From Thermomonas sp. (GTDB lineage: Bacteria > Pseudomonadota > Gammaproteobacteria > Xanthomonadales > Xanthomonadaceae), in NCBI GenBank assembly GCA_020692565.1, contig JAIMKJ010000001.1:139996-187518 (forward strand): a DNA stretch of 47,523 nucleotides. Direction: 5' to 3'. The translations under genes and the position numbers were made by a program. Of the stretch, positions 46,663-47,523 are shown piece after piece (the first letter of the stretch is position 1; every line of letters starts with the position of its first letter). The notes below the pieces were generated by a model. That model was not told the DNA's origin. It ran no database searches and was given only the letters and a program-made list of their open reading frames with translations.

Positions 46663-47523
46663 ATGACCCACCCTGCACGCGCGGCCACGGCCGCGCTGTT
46701 GAAAACCGCGGCCTTGACGCTTGCGCTGAGCGCCTGCGCCGCAGGCCCGGATTTCGTCAAGCCGACGACGCCCGCCCCCGACCATTTCGCCGCTTCCACG
46801 CTCTACACCGGCGAAGCCGCGCCAGCGGCGGCCGATGGCGCCGCGTTCTGGCGCGGTTTCGGCGATCCGCAGCTCGATGCGCTGGTGGACGACGCGCTGC
46901 GCGCCAACCACGACCTGCGCATCGCGCTGGCCCGCCTCGACCGCGCCGACGCGCTGCTGCGCGGCGCGAAGTTCGACCGCCTGCCGACGATCACCGCCGA
47001 TGCGACCGCGACCGACGGCCGCCAGAGCGTCGATCAGGCCGCCGGCGCGCCGCGCGATTACGAGAATTACGAAGGCGGCGCGCGCCTCGCCTGGGAGCTC
47101 GACCTGTTCGGCCGCGTGCGCCGCGGCGTGGAAGCGCAGCGCGCCGAAGCCGACGCGACCCGCGCCGACCTCGCGGCGATGCAGGTCGCGGTGGTTGCCG
47201 AGGTCGTCGGTACTTACGCCGAACTGCGCGGGTTGCAGGAGCGGCTGCGCGTGGCCGAAGCCAATGCCGGATTGCAGCGCGAGACCCGCGATCTGGGGCA
47301 GGCGCGGCTGTCGGCAGGCAGCGGCACCGAGTTCGACACCGCCCGCGCCCGCGCGCAGCTGGAAGCGACGCTGGCGCGGGTGCCCGCGCTGCAGGCCGCG
47401 GTGGCGACCGCCACCCACAGGCTCGCGGTGCTGACCGGCCGCACGCCCGATGCGCTGGTCGCCTCGCTGTCGACGGCGCAGGCCTTGCCGGCGCTGCCGG
47501 CGACGCTGGCGCCCGACACGCAG
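46663..47523 (+). CDS. RND outer-membrane factor, NodT family (partial)
   Basis: The gene runs past the window end; 287 codons are visible. A lipoprotein signal ends LALSACAAGP with Cys25, as in OprM-type channels. The mature part begins GPDFVKPTTPAPDHF and contains FWRGFGDPQLDALVDDALRA and RIALARLDRADALLRGAKF. GARLAWELDLFGRVRRGVEA is the hallmark of the NodT/OprM family, followed by the second-repeat helices (VAEANAGLQRETRDLGQARL). It should complete the tripartite pump with the genes at 41086-45699. Confidence 0.94.
   Translation, partial: MTHPARAATAALLKTAALTLALSACAAGPDFVKPTTPAPDHFAASTLYTGEAAPAAADGAAFWRGFGDPQLDALVDDALRANHDLRIALARLDRADALLRGAKFDRLPTITADATATDGRQSVDQAAGAPRDYENYEGGARLAWELDLFGRVRRGVEAQRAEADATRADLAAMQVAVVAEVVGTYAELRGLQERLRVAEANAGLQRETRDLGQARLSAGSGTEFDTARARAQLEATLARVPALQAAVATATHRLAVLTGRTPDALVASLSTAQALPALPATLAPDTQ

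Overview
The window is chromosomal DNA from a high-GC gammaproteobacterium, most likely of the Xanthomonadaceae/Lysobacteraceae (Lysobacter- or Luteimonas-like). This rests on three things: the family-typical gene sets (a yajC-secD-secF cluster near tgt and queA, rsmD-coaD-ferredoxin divergent from ftsY, mutY-yggX followed by tRNA-Phe); GC near 67% in a core line counted by hand; and intergenic inverted pairs with a 5' GTAG head, like the SMAG/REP elements of Stenotrophomonas. Genus-level placement is not possible from sequence reading alone.

Layout. 1-2.2 kb: a CNNM/CorC-type ion transporter gene and an ExoD-family gene. 2.2-5.3 kb (minus): a PhnD-like periplasmic binding protein followed by a membrane GGDEF-EAL c-di-GMP enzyme. 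5.4-7.1 kb: trmJ divergent from suhB. 7.3-17.6 kb (minus): a long co-directional run queA, flavin reductase, fbpA, fbpB, fbpC, tgt, yajC, secD, secF, in which an iron(III) uptake cassette separates the normally adjacent queA and tgt. 17.6-20.7 kb: an Lrp/AsnC regulator and a 2OG-Fe(II) oxygenase divergent from a class III aminotransferase, with a perfect 19-nt palindrome between them. 20.8-22.2 kb: an alpha/beta hydrolase and upp. 22.2-28.1 kb (minus): MAPEG protein, metallo-hydrolase, GNAT, gamma-glutamyltransferase, ferredoxin, lipoprotein, coaD and rsmD. 28.3-32.8 kb: ftsY, an AsmA-like membrane protein, mutY and yggX, then a convergent lipoprotein.

32.9-35.9 kb is the accessory part. Directly after tRNA-Phe lies an AT-richer insert (43-47% GC in two hand-counted lines) with two translationally coupled genes: an unrecognised 204-aa protein and a 614-aa caspase-like (peptidase C14) protein with an intact His75/Cys124 dyad and a long C-terminal region I do not recognise. 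A nest of palindromic repeats closes its right side. No integrase or transposase is visible. This is the best candidate in the window for an undescribed, probably defence- or cell-death-related, two-gene system.

36.1-38.7 kb: an overlapping pair of CNNM/CorC genes, bracketed by two copies of another short palindromic repeat. 38.8-47.5 kb: a LysR regulator divergent from a tripartite efflux locus (small membrane protein, SDR-like protein, RND adaptor, RND pump, a second SDR, and an outer-membrane factor cut by the window end).

Most genes are intact. Starts were moved downstream of the longest open frame where a ribosome binding site, a signal peptide or an ATGA-type overlap supports it.
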